A DNA stretch of 64,000 nt from Nocardia amikacinitolerans NBRC 108937 (GCF_001612615.1 NZ_BDAU01000041.1:1-64000); one strand, 5' to 3'. Counted from the first letter of the stretch, positions 16,969-26,223 are shown. The notes: generated by a model not told the origin, from the sequence alone. Program-made: numbers and translations.

Positions 16969-17999
16969 CGAATACCTCCCTGGCCGAGCAGCGGCACCGC
17001 GATACCCGGCACGCCTCGCAGGTCGACCTCCAGATTCAGCACCGGACCGTCCGGCGAATCCGGCATCGCCGCGCGCAAACGCTCCAGCAGCAGGCGCAAT
17101 TCGGCCGCCGACTGCTGCGGACGCGGCACCATCTTGGCGAGCACGCTCAGCAGCGGCGCCAGCATGTCGGTGGCCTCCGCGAGCTGTCCGCCCGCGGTGC
17201 TGACCGTCGTGGCGAGACCGGGCAGGATCTGACCGGTGAGGGCGGCGACGCCTACGTCGTAGCGGTCCTTGTCGGTCTGCACGATCCGGATGTCGTGGAT
17301 CTGGTCCAGGATCTGGATGGTCGCGCCAGCGAAGTCACCGCCGCCGTCGAAGGCCGGACCGAGTCTGCCGAGCAGTTCCGACGCGGGCATCGTCTGGTTG
17401 TCGGCGATGGTGCGCGCCACCGTGATCAGCGCCTGCACCAGCGGCGTGAACGCCTTGAAGTCCGCGGAGACCTGCGCGATGACCGTCGCCAGCTGCGGGC
17501 TGAAGACCGACGCGCCCACCTGCGAGAGACTGCGCAGGATGCTGCCCATCGTGGCGTCGTAGACGGCGGCGGCGCGCGGGCCGGTCAGGTCGATCTCGGT
17601 GTCCTGGCGCAGCGGCGAACCGCCAGGGCCGCGGCGCAGTTCGAGTTCGCTGATACCGAAAAGGTTGGCGGGCGCGTAGTCCACCAGCAGCGAGTCGTCG
17701 ATGCCGTGCAGCCGGGAGTCGTCCAGCCGCAGCGTGATTCGCTGGGTGCCGCGCGCGGCGGGTGCTATCCGGTCCACCTCGCCGACCAGCACACCGTCCA
17801 GGCGCACCTGGGTGCCCTCGGTGACGCCGTCACCGATCTGTTCGGTGTGCAGCGCGATGCGCAGACCGTCTTCGGAGCGCAGGTCGCGGTAGAGCGCGGT
17901 GGTCAGCGCGACCACCGCGATCAGCGCGACGATCACCAATCCGACCGTGCGTGAACGTTTCTTGTCCGCGGCGACGCCGGGCAAACCGTAGGCAGGCAA
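16965..17999 (-). CDS. mceA: Mce family protein MceA
   Basis: 344 residues from TTG 17999, four bases after the yrbEB stop; no better in-frame start is near. The N-terminal TM helix is at about 17-37. MCE domain motifs include VTEGTQVRLDGVLVGEVDRI and GISELELRRGPGGSPLRQD. The remainder is helical. It is the first Mce subunit after the two permeases, which fits the canonical order. Confidence 0.87.
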   Translation of the reverse strand: MPAYGLPGVAADKKRSRTVGLVIVALIAVVALTTALYRDLRSEDGLRIALHTEQIGDGVTEGTQVRLDGVLVGEVDRIAPAARGTQRITLRLDDSRLHGIDDSLLVDYAPANLFGISELELRRGPGGSPLRQDTEIDLTGPRAAAVYDATMGSILRSLSQVGASVFSPQLATVIAQVSADFKAFTPLVQALITVARTIADNQTMPASELLGRLGPAFDGGGDFAGATIQILDQIHDIRIVQTDKDRYDVGVAALTGQILPGLATTVSTAGGQLAEATDMLAPLLSVLAKMVPRPQQSAAELRLLLERLRAAMPDSPDGPVLNLEVDLRGVPGIAVPLLGQGGIR

Positions 18000-18002
18000 T
18001 GT

Positions 18003-18869
18003 TCACCCCGTAAAGCTGATCGCCGTGTTGAAACCCCACAGCACGATGGACAACACCATGTCGATGGCGATGATCGCCACGAAACTGGTGCGCACCGCGC
18101 GGCCCGACGCGATGCCGACGCCCTCGGGGCCGCCGGTCGCGAAGAAGCCGTAGTAGCTGTGCACGAGAATCACCACGGTGCCGAAGATCGCGACCTTGAT
18201 CACCGCGGCGATCACGTCGAATCCGGACACGAACTGGAAGAAGTAGTGGTCGTAGACGCCCGCGGATTGGCCGTGCACCAGCGTGATGAGGCCGCGGCAG
18301 GCGAGGTAGGACAGGATCAGTGCGATCAGGAAGGTCGGCACGATGGCCAGCGCGCCCGCGATGACGCGGGTGGTCACCACGAACGGTACCGAGCGAAGGC
18401 CGAGCGATTCGATCGCGTCGATCTCCTCGGAGATGCGCATGGAGCCGATCTCGGCGGTGATGCGGCAGCCCGCCTGCGCGGCGAAGCCGACGGCGGCCGC
18501 GATCGGGGCCAGCTCGCGGGTGGTCGCGTAGGCCGAGACGATGCCGGTGACCGGACCCATACCGAGCATGTCCAAGGTGGCGAAGGATTCGACGCCGACC
18601 GAGGCGCCCATCACCAGGCCGAGCACGATCATCATCGGCACCGTGCCGCCGCCGACCACGATGGAGCCGCGACCCCAGGTCATGTTGGTGATGGCGCGCA
18701 TGGTCTCGGCGCGGTAGCGGCGCAGCGTCAGCGGAATCGCCGAGAGCACCTGCCAGACGAACACCGTGACGAAGCCGAGCGAGTCGATCGCGCGCACGAC
18801 GCGGCTGCCGCGACGGAAGTAGCGCGCGACGGGAGCGAATCCCTTGGGGACGTAGGAAGAGACGGCCAT
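18003..18869 (-). CDS. yrbEB: YrbE/MlaE family ABC permease, second copy
   Basis: 288 residues from ATG 18869; the ATG overlaps the yrbEA stop (TAATG). Five to six TM helices. The coupling-helix region reads RISEEIDAIESLGLRS, the signature by which MlaE-type permeases contact their ATPase. FLIALILSYLACRGL and the C-terminal GRAVRTSFVAIIAIDM are family features. No ATPase (mceG) lies in the window; in mycobacteria it is encoded elsewhere. Confidence 0.9.
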   Translation of the reverse strand: MAVSSYVPKGFAPVARYFRRGSRVVRAIDSLGFVTVFVWQVLSAIPLTLRRYRAETMRAITNMTWGRGSIVVGGGTVPMMIVLGLVMGASVGVESFATLDMLGMGPVTGIVSAYATTRELAPIAAAVGFAAQAGCRITAEIGSMRISEEIDAIESLGLRSVPFVVTTRVIAGALAIVPTFLIALILSYLACRGLITLVHGQSAGVYDHYFFQFVSGFDVIAAVIKVAIFGTVVILVHSYYGFFATGGPEGVGIASGRAVRTSFVAIIAIDMVLSIVLWGFNTAISFTG

Positions 18870-19714
18870 TACGCCAGCCTCGTCGGGAGGAACATCGCGG
18901 TCACCTGCGTCAACAACAGATTCACACACACGATCGACACCACCGACAACACCACCGCCGCGTTCACCGCATCAGCCACACCCCGCGGACCACCCTTGGC
19001 CTCCAACCCCCGCTGACACGCGATGACCACCACCAAAAAACCGAAGATCAACGCCTTCACCAACGACACCCACACATCCGCCGTCGTCGTGAACGACCCG
19101 AACGTCGCCCAATAACTCCCCGGGGTCACGCCCTGCCCGCCGATGGCCACCGCGTACCCGGCGAGAACACCGACGAAAATGATCAACACGTTCAACAACG
19201 GCGCCACCATCAACATCGCCACCATCCGCGGAATCACCAACCGATGAATCGGACTGATCCCCATCGTGTGCAACGCATCGATCTCCTCCCGAATCGTGCG
19301 CGCCCCCAAATCCGCCGCGATCGCCGCTGCCCCCGCCCCACCCAACAGGAACCCGGTCGCCATCGGCGCACCCTGCTTGATTACCCCGAGCCCACCGGTC
19401 GCACCCAACAACGAATCCGCACCCAGGGTGTGGATCAGGTTGCCCACCTGGATCGACACGATCACCCCGAACGGAATCGCCATCAAGATCGCGGGCACCG
19501 TCGTCACCGTGATCAACCGCCACGCCTGCAACACCGCCTCACGCCACTGAAACTCCCGACGCGCGACATCACCGACCGCCCCGACCACCGACTCCTGCGC
19601 GATACCCACCGCACGACCGAAAGTCCGCAACGACGACACCACCGTGTCCGAGAAATTCTCGCGGAGGATCGCGCTCGCGGATTCCCGGGTGGCCGTGGAC
19701 AATTTCGGCGTCAT
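18869..19714 (-). CDS. yrbEA: YrbE/MlaE family ABC permease, first copy
   Basis: 281 residues from ATG 19714; an upstream start at 19804 would add 30 residues with no family resemblance. The coupling motif is TIREEIDALHTMGISPIHRL. QGLGxxGGxG-type helices precede it (LGATGGLGVIKQGAPMATGF). It opens the eight-gene mce operon. Nearby bases upstream show no clear operator. Confidence 0.9.
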   Translation of the reverse strand: MTPKLSTATRESASAILRENFSDTVVSSLRTFGRAVGIAQESVVGAVGDVARREFQWREAVLQAWRLITVTTVPAILMAIPFGVIVSIQVGNLIHTLGADSLLGATGGLGVIKQGAPMATGFLLGGAGAAAIAADLGARTIREEIDALHTMGISPIHRLVIPRMVAMLMVAPLLNVLIIFVGVLAGYAVAIGGQGVTPGSYWATFGSFTTTADVWVSLVKALIFGFLVVVIACQRGLEAKGGPRGVADAVNAAVVLSVVSIVCVNLLLTQVTAMFLPTRLA

Positions 19715-19911
19715 AGACGAGACCCGCGTGCCGCGCTTTCCGCACGGGAGATGTCGAAATTCATGGCGCTCTCCGAATCCGGCGTCAATGCCAACATCCG
19801 TCAAGCTAATCGGTACTCTGCGTCACAACAAAATCGAGGTGGTGTGACCCTGACCACTTCCGAGCCGTTCGCGCGAACGCTTCCTGTTATTCGTGAGACA
19901 CATCACCATGC

Positions 19912-21012
19912 CTACGGACTAGCGGCGAGGAACACAAAAGCCGAGAACAGAGCCAGATGGACGCCGCCTTGCAGCAGCGTCGCCCGGCCGGGAACCACGG
20001 TCAGCACACCGACGACGACCGTCAGCGCCAGCAGAACCATCTGCGTCGCACCCAGCCCGAGCACCAGCGGACCCTGTAGCCAGATAGTTGCCACAGCGAT
20101 CGCCGGAATGGTCAACCCGATGCTCGCCATCGCCGAACCCAGCGCCAGGTTCAGACTGATCTGCACCTGATCGCGGCGCGCGGCCCGCACCGCGGCCAGC
20201 GTCTCGGGAAGCAGCACGAGCAGCGCGATCGCCACGCCCACCGCGGCGGGCGGCATGCCCGCGTAGGCCACCGCCGATTCGATGGCGGGCGAGACCACCT
20301 TCGCCAGACCGACCACGCCGACCAGCGCGACGACCAGCAGTCCGAGGCTGGTGAGCGTCGCGCGAACGGAGGGCCGCTCGACGGTCGTGTCGTCGTCGGT
20401 GACCACGCCGTCGCCCTCCACCGGAAGGAAGTCGTCGCGGTGGCGCACCGTCTGCACCATCACGAACAGGCCGTACAGCGCGAGCGAGGCGACGGCGGCG
20501 AAGGCGAGCTGCGCTGGCGAGAACTCGGGGCCGGGCACGCTCGAAGTGAAGGTCGGCAGCACCAGGCTCAGCGTGGCCAGCGTCGCCACCGTGGCCAGCG
20601 CCGCGCCCGTGCCCTCCGCGTTGAAGACCGCGAGGCGTCTGCGCAGCGCGCCGACCAGCAGCGCAAGACCGAAGATGCCGTTGCAGGTGATCATCACCGC
20701 GGCGAAGACGGTGTCGCGGGCCAGGGTCGCGGACTTCTCACCACCGGAGATCATCAGCGTCACGATGAGCGCCACCTCGATCACGGTCACCGCGACCGCG
20801 AGGACAAGCGATCCGAACGGCTCCCCCACCCGGTGCGCGACGATCTCGGCGTGCTGAACCGCGGCGAGCACCGCGCCCGCGAGAAACACCGCGACGATGA
20901 TCATCCCCGCTGTCGGCAGACTTCGTCCCCAAGTGGCGACCAAGGCGAGCGCGGCGAGGAGGGGGGCGAACACGGTCCAGCGGGTTGTCAACGCACGGAT
21001 CATGCCTTCCAT
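19912..21012 (-). CDS. ChaA-type calcium/cation:proton antiporter
   Basis: 366 residues with 11 hydrophobic helices in two homologous halves. Each half has the acidic helix of the CaCA superfamily: GEPFGSLVLAVAVTVIEVAL in the first, and LLPETLAAVRAARRDQVQIS followed by NLALGSAMASIGLTIP in the second. The family exchanges Ca(II), Na(I) or K(I) for protons. The charged loop at about 205-225 (VEGDGVVTDDDTTVE) separates the halves. Confidence 0.88.
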   Translation of the reverse strand: MEGMIRALTTRWTVFAPLLAALALVATWGRSLPTAGMIIVAVFLAGAVLAAVQHAEIVAHRVGEPFGSLVLAVAVTVIEVALIVTLMISGGEKSATLARDTVFAAVMITCNGIFGLALLVGALRRRLAVFNAEGTGAALATVATLATLSLVLPTFTSSVPGPEFSPAQLAFAAVASLALYGLFVMVQTVRHRDDFLPVEGDGVVTDDDTTVERPSVRATLTSLGLLVVALVGVVGLAKVVSPAIESAVAYAGMPPAAVGVAIALLVLLPETLAAVRAARRDQVQISLNLALGSAMASIGLTIPAIAVATIWLQGPLVLGLGATQMVLLALTVVVGVLTVVPGRATLLQGGVHLALFSAFVFLAASP

Positions 21013-21056
21013 CGTCCCAGCTATTTCCGCGCACCCGGATCGGTATCATCGGCGGG

Positions 21057-21440
21057 ATGCAGCAACGACTCCGCGAGGCCGTCGCCACGGGCATCCTGCT
21101 CGTCCCGCTGCTTGCCGCGTGCACCACCGTGCCGGAGGGCCCGACACTCCTCGCCACGACCACCACCAGCGAATCCGTGCAGATCCCCGGAACCTTCGTT
21201 ATCGAGGTCGCGCCGAGGACCATGCGGTGCACCGGAGTCGCGCCGATGGAGTGCCTACAGATCCGCCGCGACCAGAACGGACCGTGGGAGTTGTTCTACG
21301 GTTCGATCGAGGGATTCGAGTTTCAGCCCGGCAACCACTACCGGCTGCGCATCGAGCAGACATCCGTCGACCACCCACCCGCCGACGCGTCGTCGGTGAC
21401 CTGGCGGCTCGTCGAGGTGCTGGAGAAACAGCCCGCCTAG
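21057..21440 (+). CDS. DUF4377-like lipoprotein
   Basis: 127 residues from ATG 21057, with GGCGGG upstream. A signal peptide ends in the lipobox LLAAC (acylated Cys about 21). The mature part has MECLQIRRDQNGPWELFYGS and IEGFEFQPGNHYRLRIEQT, the core of the DUF4377 domain. Function is unknown. It is divergent from the antiporter with a 44-base gap, so the two promoters overlap. Confidence 0.75.
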   Translation: MQQRLREAVATGILLVPLLAACTTVPEGPTLLATTTTSESVQIPGTFVIEVAPRTMRCTGVAPMECLQIRRDQNGPWELFYGSIEGFEFQPGNHYRLRIEQTSVDHPPADASSVTWRLVEVLEKQPA

Positions 21441-21458
21441 CCGACGCCGGGTCGGCGG

Positions 21459-21914
21459 TCAGCGGTAGACGCCGAGCCGCCCGGCACGCAGGTCGTCGAG
21501 CGCGTCCAGGTAGACCGGGTTGGTCAGCTCGGGGGTGGCGTCCAGATCGAAGTAGCGCACCTCGAGCGATTCCGCGTCGCCGCCGAGTCGTCCGCCGACC
21601 GGCGCGCACCGGAAGAACACGGTGATCGGCTGCACCACATCGCCGTTCGGGTAGACGTGCCGGTACGCGGTGTAGACGCCTTGCAGCGCTTCGATTTCCA
21701 CCCGCACGCCGGTCTCCTCGGCGACCTCGCGCACTACGGCGGCCGCGGCCGACTCACCGAGTTCGATGGCGCCGCCGGGCAACCCCCACTGGCCGTCGTC
21801 GCTGCGACGGTGCATGAGCACGCGTCCGTCGGTCACCACGCACGCGGCGGCGTACGCCAACTGGATGTGGTCGTGGCCGACCCGCGCCCGCAACCAGCGG
21901 ATGTAGTCGGGCAC
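21459..21914 (-). CDS. NUDIX hydrolase
   Basis: 151 residues. The Nudix box GX5EX7REUXEEXGU is complete at about residues 48-70 ([20 protein letters not shown] followed by ETGV). Before it, [20 protein letters not shown] matches the family strand. The substrate cannot be told from the sequence. It starts three bases after the DDN-like gene stop and is probably co-transcribed with it. Confidence 0.9.
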   Translation of the reverse strand: MPDYIRWLRARVGHDHIQLAYAAACVVTDGRVLMHRRSDDGQWGLPGGAIELGESAAAAVVREVAEETGVRVEIEALQGVYTAYRHVYPNGDVVQPITVFFRCAPVGGRLGGDAESLEVRYFDLDATPELTNPVYLDALDDLRAGRLGVYR

Positions 21915-21917
21915 GCC

Positions 21918-22310
21918 TCAATCCAAGTCGACGCGGACGGTCAGCAGGTCGGTGCCGACGAGCCGGACCGCGGCGCTGTTGGCGCGCGGCAGTTCGCGCA
22001 GGCGGGCGCGGGCGTCGTCCTCCGGGAGCAGGTGGGCGGTGCCTGCGTGCCAGCGGCCGTGCAGGCGGACCCGAACCCGGTTGTTCGCCTTGATGTTCCG
22101 GATGTACTGGGAGCGCTCGCCGAACTCCGAGACCAGCCAGAAGCTGTCGCCGACCCGGCGGCCGCCGATCGGGGTGATGCGCGGTTCGCCGCTCACCCGG
22201 CCGGTCGTCTCGAGCAGTTGCTGGTTGGGCAGTCTGCGCAGGAGGGGGTTTCCGACCAGGCGCTGGAAGGTGGTCACCAGACGGTGTTGCACATCGTCCT
22301 TCTTCGGCAT
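21918..22310 (-). CDS. DDN-like nitroreductase family protein
   Basis: 130 residues from ATG 22310; longer readings would run into the tRNA-His gene. The family binds the deazaflavin coenzyme F420. The segments TTGRVSGEPRITPIGG, SFWLVSEFGERSQYIRNIKA and NNRVRVRLHGRWHAGTAHLL match the split beta-barrel core. The substrate is unknown; some homologues activate nitroimidazoles. Confidence 0.85.
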   Translation of the reverse strand: MPKKDDVQHRLVTTFQRLVGNPLLRRLPNQQLLETTGRVSGEPRITPIGGRRVGDSFWLVSEFGERSQYIRNIKANNRVRVRLHGRWHAGTAHLLPEDDARARLRELPRANSAAVRLVGTDLLTVRVDLD

Positions 22311-22411
22311 ACGCCGACCGTAACACTGCGCGGCGAGGTGCGGCGCGGCGAAAATCGCTGGCGGGTCATGGCGCTTGGTCGCTACCGTGGCCACACGCGG
22401 AAGCCGTGCGC

Positions 22412-22486
22412 GGTGGGTGTAGCTCAGCTGGTCAGAGCGCCTGGTTGTGGTCCAGGAGGTCACGGGTTCGAACCCCGTCACTCACC
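22412..22486 (+). tRNA. tRNA-His (GTG)
   Basis: The acceptor stem GTGGGTG (22413-22419) pairs with CACTCAC (22479-22485) with one G-U. The extra G(-1) typical of tRNA-His is encoded at 22412, opposite C73 at 22486. The anticodon stem is CCTGG/CCAGG with loop TTGTGGT, so the anticodon GTG is at 22447-22449. The T arm has GGTTCGAACC. The terminal CCA is not encoded. Confidence 0.95.
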
Positions 22487-22702
22487 CTCTCTCCTTCGAC
22501 CTACGCGAAGGAGTGGCCAACGGCTCAGGGGCTGACGCCATTCGCGATGCCACGCGTTCCATTCCGTCGAATTATGCTCAACGGCTATTTGCCCTGTGCA
22601 GCGCCGGTTTCGCGGATGGCATCCACCGATGGAGCCGATAACCCATTGGCGGGCAGCGCGAATCGTTTCCCCGCGCGCCCCACCATAGGCGAGAATTTGC
22701 CG

Positions 22703-23374
22703 GTGCGGACCCAGTTCACCCACGAGCTCAACGCGTTGACCAATGATCTGACGCTGATGTGCCGACTCGCCCACGACGCTGTGGAGCGAGTCAACGACGC
22801 TCTCGCCAGCGCCGACCTTACCGCCACCTACGAGGTCTTCGCCCTCGACGAGCAGCTACAGAAGATGTTCGGCGCGTGCGAGGCACGGACGGTGGTGCTG
22901 CTCGCGTTGCAGGCGCCGGTGGCAAGGGATCTGCGGCACGTGGTGACGGCGATCCAGATCGCCAACGAGCTGTCCCGTATCGGCTGGCTGACCAGCCGTG
23001 TCGCCGACCAGGTGTACCGGAGCCATCCGAACTACGTTGCGCCGCAACCGATCCTGGACGTGCTCGCCGAGCTCGGCAAGTTCGCGGCGCACCGCACCGC
23101 ACTCGCGGGCGAGGCCGTCGCCACCGCCCACCAGTCCGCCGACGCCGAACCGGTCAACGCCACGCTCGCCGAACTACGGGGCAGGCTGCACGCGGCGTTG
23201 ACCGATCCGGAGGGCGCGCAACCCGCCGGGGCGGCCATCGACCTCGCCCTGCTCGGAAACCATCTGGAGCGCTGCGTCGACCACACCACGCGCATCGAAC
23301 GGCTGATCCGGTTCCTGGACACGGGAGTTCCGCCGATGGCGCAGCCCGCGGACGCCGACCCGGACGAGGACTGA
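22703..23374 (+). CDS. PhoU domain protein
   Basis: 223 residues from GTG 22703. The start begins RTQFTHELNALTNDLTLMCR, as in PhoU. The two three-helix bundles are recognisable; VVLLALQAPVARDLRHVVTA and LALLGNHLERCVDHTTRIER are the family signature helices. PhoU regulates phosphate uptake through PstB and a histidine kinase. No pst genes are adjacent, so its partner is elsewhere. Confidence 0.85.
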   Translation: MRTQFTHELNALTNDLTLMCRLAHDAVERVNDALASADLTATYEVFALDEQLQKMFGACEARTVVLLALQAPVARDLRHVVTAIQIANELSRIGWLTSRVADQVYRSHPNYVAPQPILDVLAELGKFAAHRTALAGEAVATAHQSADAEPVNATLAELRGRLHAALTDPEGAQPAGAAIDLALLGNHLERCVDHTTRIERLIRFLDTGVPPMAQPADADPDED

Positions 23375-24087
23375 GCCGAATCCCGCACCGAGCCCGGATG
23401 TCCGGTGACGCTCGCCACAACACGGGACACCCGCTCGCCCACGTCGTGAGTTCGAAGACGCCGACCACCCGTTGTTTTCCGTAGCAACGCAGTAGGTGCA
23501 TGGGCGCCTCTCCGAAACGTACTGGCAGTTGTGAGTTTCCAATGGAGGTTGCCAAGCGGTCGCGGAGTATCTACTATCTGGCTACGTAGACAACGAGGTC
23601 GGGACGGAGGACCCATCGTGGATCGGCCATCGGCGCGGATCGACACGCGACGCCGGAAACCAGCGCACGACCGCATCCCGACCCGCGGCTCGCGCTGAGC
23701 GAGCCCCTCGAACGTCACGAACGAGATCTCCTCGTGCGGAGCTTCACCTCGGGACCTACCCCTCATCAGCCCCGTGGTGTCGCGCGGTGCGAAAGTGGCC
23801 TGGACAACCGCACGCCCGCGCGCACGCGGACGACATCGTTCGTGGCTCGCCACCCCTGGGCCGGCGCCGGCACGGCGGCTCAGGGGTGGTCCAGCGTTTC
23901 CGGTGTGCCGAACCTCATACGCGGCGTTGGCATTCCGACATAGTCGAGACAGGTATCTTGGCGCCCGCGATAATTGGACGAGGTAGGCGTTAGGAAACAA
24001 CTCGATGAAGCTCACGGCCAGGCAGTCGTTCCTCTTGTGCCCGTTGGCCGGTAGTGCCACATCGGCCCCGTTCGACGGGGGATCGCT
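23375..24087. other. Gene-free stretch
   Basis: About 700 bases with several short mutually overlapping frames but no candidate with a ribosome site and a plausible protein. It probably contains the promoter of the HNH nuclease gene near its right end. I see no repeat or hairpin of note. Confidence 0.5.
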
Positions 24088-24861
24088 GTGAAGTGGAGTT
24101 CGTCCCGCAAAGTCGTCGCCGTTGTCGCGCCGATCGTCTTCACGCTCTTGCTGACCCTCGCCATCACCGTCCTCGACAAGTGGACCGACGGCGACAGTCA
24201 GCCGCCCGCCGCCGCACCCGGCCAAACCTCCGCCACCGCCAAGGACGTTCGTGACCTGCTCGCGAAACTGGCTGTGGCGCAGGAAGCTCCGATGACCGGC
24301 TACAGCCGCGAGAAGTTCCCGCATTGGGATCCGAACAAGCCCGAGCACGGTTTCGGCGCCGACTTCGCGCAGTACAGTCGCTGCACCACCCGGGAAGTGA
24401 TGCTGCTGCGCGACTCCGTCGGCACGGTCCGGCTCGATCCGAAGACCTGCGCGCTCACGGTCGGGCCCGACGGCGGCTGGCGCGACGAATACGGAGTCCT
24501 CGACCGCAAGAGCGGGCAGCTCAAAGAGTACAAGTGGATCACCGATTCCTCGGGCGTCGACGCCGAGCACATCGTCGCGCTGGCCGAGGCCTGGCGGTCC
24601 GGCGCCGCCGCGCTCGACGAGGACACTCGCCGCCGCATCGCCAACGACGCCGTCAACCTCGAAGCCTCGGACCCGACGGCCAACAGGTCGAAGGGTGATC
24701 AGGACGCCGCGAACTACCTGCCGCCGGGAACTTTCCGGTGTGGCTATATCGAGCGCTACCTCACGGTCAAAGTAAAATACGGTCTGACCATTGATCCTGC
24801 CGAACAGTCCGCGTTACGCACCGCGATCGACGACTGCGTCCGCCAAGGAGGGTTCAGATAA
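24088..24861 (+). CDS. Secreted HNH (DUF1524-like) nuclease
   Basis: 257 residues from GTG 24088. A signal anchor (about 8-30) is followed by a Pro/Ala linker. The nuclease core is GVDAEHIVALAEAWRSGA (His161), then NDAVNLEASDPTANRSKGDQ (Asn190) and DAANYLPP, the arrangement of the DUF1524/GmrSD-type beta-beta-alpha-metal fold. Cys pairs (99/121 and 218/248) may form disulfides outside the cell. The stop TAA abuts the next reading frame. Confidence 0.85.
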   Translation: MKWSSSRKVVAVVAPIVFTLLLTLAITVLDKWTDGDSQPPAAAPGQTSATAKDVRDLLAKLAVAQEAPMTGYSREKFPHWDPNKPEHGFGADFAQYSRCTTREVMLLRDSVGTVRLDPKTCALTVGPDGGWRDEYGVLDRKSGQLKEYKWITDSSGVDAEHIVALAEAWRSGAAALDEDTRRRIANDAVNLEASDPTANRSKGDQDAANYLPPGTFRCGYIERYLTVKVKYGLTIDPAEQSALRTAIDDCVRQGGFR

Positions 24862-25121
24862 TCGACGTCATCGAGATCTCCGACAAGGCCGCCGTCATGA
24901 CCGAGGAGGAAGGGACGGTGTCCGGCGATCTCGATGTCACCGTCGACGACTCGGGCAAAGGACTGGTCCGCTACCGCGGCACCGACACCTGGCTCACCAT
25001 CGGCAACCTCGACGGCGATCCCCCACGCACGTGGTCGACCACCACCGAACTGGCCACCGCCATCGAAGCCGACCTCGGCAAGCGCGACGCGGCGGGCAAC
25101 CTCCTGTTCTTCGAAGCCTGA
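24861..25121 (+). CDS. Hypothetical small protein, possible non-AUG start
   Basis: The safe start is ATG 24897 (74 residues), but it has no good ribosome site. The frame stays open upstream, and an AAGGAGG at 24845-24851 is ideally placed for a start at 24861, where the codon is ATC and overlaps the previous TAA. Reading from there gives 86 residues beginning DVIEISDKAAVMTEEEGT. The protein has short beta strands (LVRYRGTDTWLTIGN) and a helix (LATAIEADLG). Function is unknown. It is probably coupled to the nuclease gene, but I see no evidence that it is an inhibitor. Confidence 0.6.
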   Translation: MDVIEISDKAAVMTEEEGTVSGDLDVTVDDSGKGLVRYRGTDTWLTIGNLDGDPPRTWSTTTELATAIEADLGKRDAAGNLLFFEA

Positions 25122-25127
25122 TCGGTC

Positions 25128-25568
25128 TCAGTCGAGGCCGATGTATTGGTGGTTCAGGCGGATTCGGCCCTCCTCGTCGAGCGCGATCACTTCGTAGCCG
25201 CCGCCTTGCACGGTGCCGTCGGCGCGGGTCACCATTGCCCAGCCGAGGCCGATGAGGTTCGGGGTGAGGCGGACAGGGTTGCCGTGGGGTGCGAAGACGT
25301 GTTCGCCAGGGGCGATGAACATCTCGTAGGCGCGGCTCACCCTGCGGTCCAGAGCTTCGCGGCCGCGCGCCTCGAACGACGGGATCGGGACGGCCAGGTC
25401 GGTCGCGGCGGCGCGGACCGGTTCGGGCGGATCGACCAGTATCTGGGCCCCGTCGACGGCCCAGAGTTCATCGATAGCCGCGCGGCGCACTGCGGGGTCG
25501 GGTTCGTTCCAGAGTGCTACGTAGCGTTCGGCGAAGCGGGTCAGTTCTTTGTCATCGTGGGTGCTCAT
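25128..25568 (-). CDS. SnoaL/NTF2-like fold protein
   Basis: 146 residues from ATG 25568. The family pattern is visible: LTRFAERYVALWNEPDPAVR followed by RRAAIDELWAVDG, then EALDRRVSRAYEMFIAPGEH, and a terminal strand pair. These cone-shaped alpha+beta proteins are cyclases, isomerases or ligand binders; the reaction here is unknown. It converges on the small gene ending at 25121. Confidence 0.75.
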   Translation of the reverse strand: MSTHDDKELTRFAERYVALWNEPDPAVRRAAIDELWAVDGAQILVDPPEPVRAAATDLAVPIPSFEARGREALDRRVSRAYEMFIAPGEHVFAPHGNPVRLTPNLIGLGWAMVTRADGTVQGGGYEVIALDEEGRIRLNHQYIGLD

Positions 25569-25654
25569 GGGAGCCGAGTCTGGTGAGCGCGCGGTCCCGT
25601 GGCGATTCCCCGCAGGGTATGGCGCGGCCTCGGCGGGTCCGATATCAAGGACGA

Positions 25655-26182
25655 ATGACCACCGTGGTGCAGCCACCCGAGCGCCCAGCGGCGAAGCCAC
25701 CCCGACCACCGGCGCTCGGGGTTCCGGCGGCGCAGCAAACGAGAGCCCCGCAGCCCGGCGCGTTCGCTCACCAGCTGAAGCGATGGCGGACCCTGCGCCG
25801 GGTGAGTCAGCTGGATCTGGCCATCCGGGCCGACACCACCCAGCGCTACCTCAGCTTCCTCGAGCAAGGCCGTTCCCGCCCCGGGCGCACCATGGTGGTG
25901 CGTCTCGCCGAGTCGCTAGAGCTTTCGCTGCGCGAGCGCAACGGTCTGCTGCTTGCCGCGGGTTACGCGCCGGTCTTCGCCGAATCACGTTTGGATACAC
26001 CAGAATTGACACCGGTACGGAAGGCGCTCGACCGCATACTCGAAGGCCACCTGCCGTATCCGGCGGTCGTGGTCCGGCCGTACGGCGTGCTCGTCGCCGC
26101 CAACGGCGCCTTCGAGCTGCTCACCGAAGGCGCCGCGCCGGACTCCCCTAGCTCCCACACAACCACCACACGCCTCACATAG
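25655..26182 (+). pseudogene. Truncated XRE/MmyB-type regulator
   Basis: 175 residues from ATG 25655, against the usual 270-300. The HTH is intact (FAHQLKRWRTLRRVSQLDLA, then TTQRYLSFLEQGRSRPGRT). The MmyB-like ligand domain begins normally (PVRKALDRILEGHLPYPAVV, then VVRPYGVLVAANGAFELLTE) and breaks off after GAAP. The last 13 codons are encoded by the left arm of a 75-bp inverted repeat that mirrors the 3' end of the facing ABC permease gene. The protein may still bind DNA but has lost its sensing domain. Confidence 0.75.
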
Positions 26183-26223
26183 CCGGTGCCTATGTGAGGC
26201 GTATGAACGGTGTGTGGGAGCTA
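26149..26223. terminator. 75-bp inverted repeat containing both stop codons
   Basis: Inner arms 26170-26182 and 26190-26202 (ACGCCTCACATAG and its complement) are perfect over 13 bp with a 7-base loop. Outer arms 26149-26161 and 26211-26223 (TAGCTCCCACACA and its complement) are also perfect over 13 bp. All share the centre 26186. It probably acts as a bidirectional terminator. It contains the stop of the regulator at 26180-26182 and that of the permease at 26221-26223. Confidence 0.85.

Noticed and set aside
11667-19714. mce operon as something novel
   Set aside because: Gene order and domains are standard. The missing mceG ATPase is normal because it is usually encoded elsewhere.
22412-22702. 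tRNA-His as an integration site of a mobile element
   Set aside because: No integrase, no duplicated tRNA end and no flanking foreign gene block are visible.
23032-24570. 512-codon minus-strand frame
   Set aside because: It is antisense to the PhoU-like and HNH genes and crosses a non-coding region. The protein resembles no family.
24088-25121. Secreted nuclease plus small partner as a toxin-immunity pair
   Set aside because: The nuclease has a plain signal anchor and no polymorphic-toxin delivery domain. The small protein shows no sign of being an inhibitor, and operon order alone is not enough.
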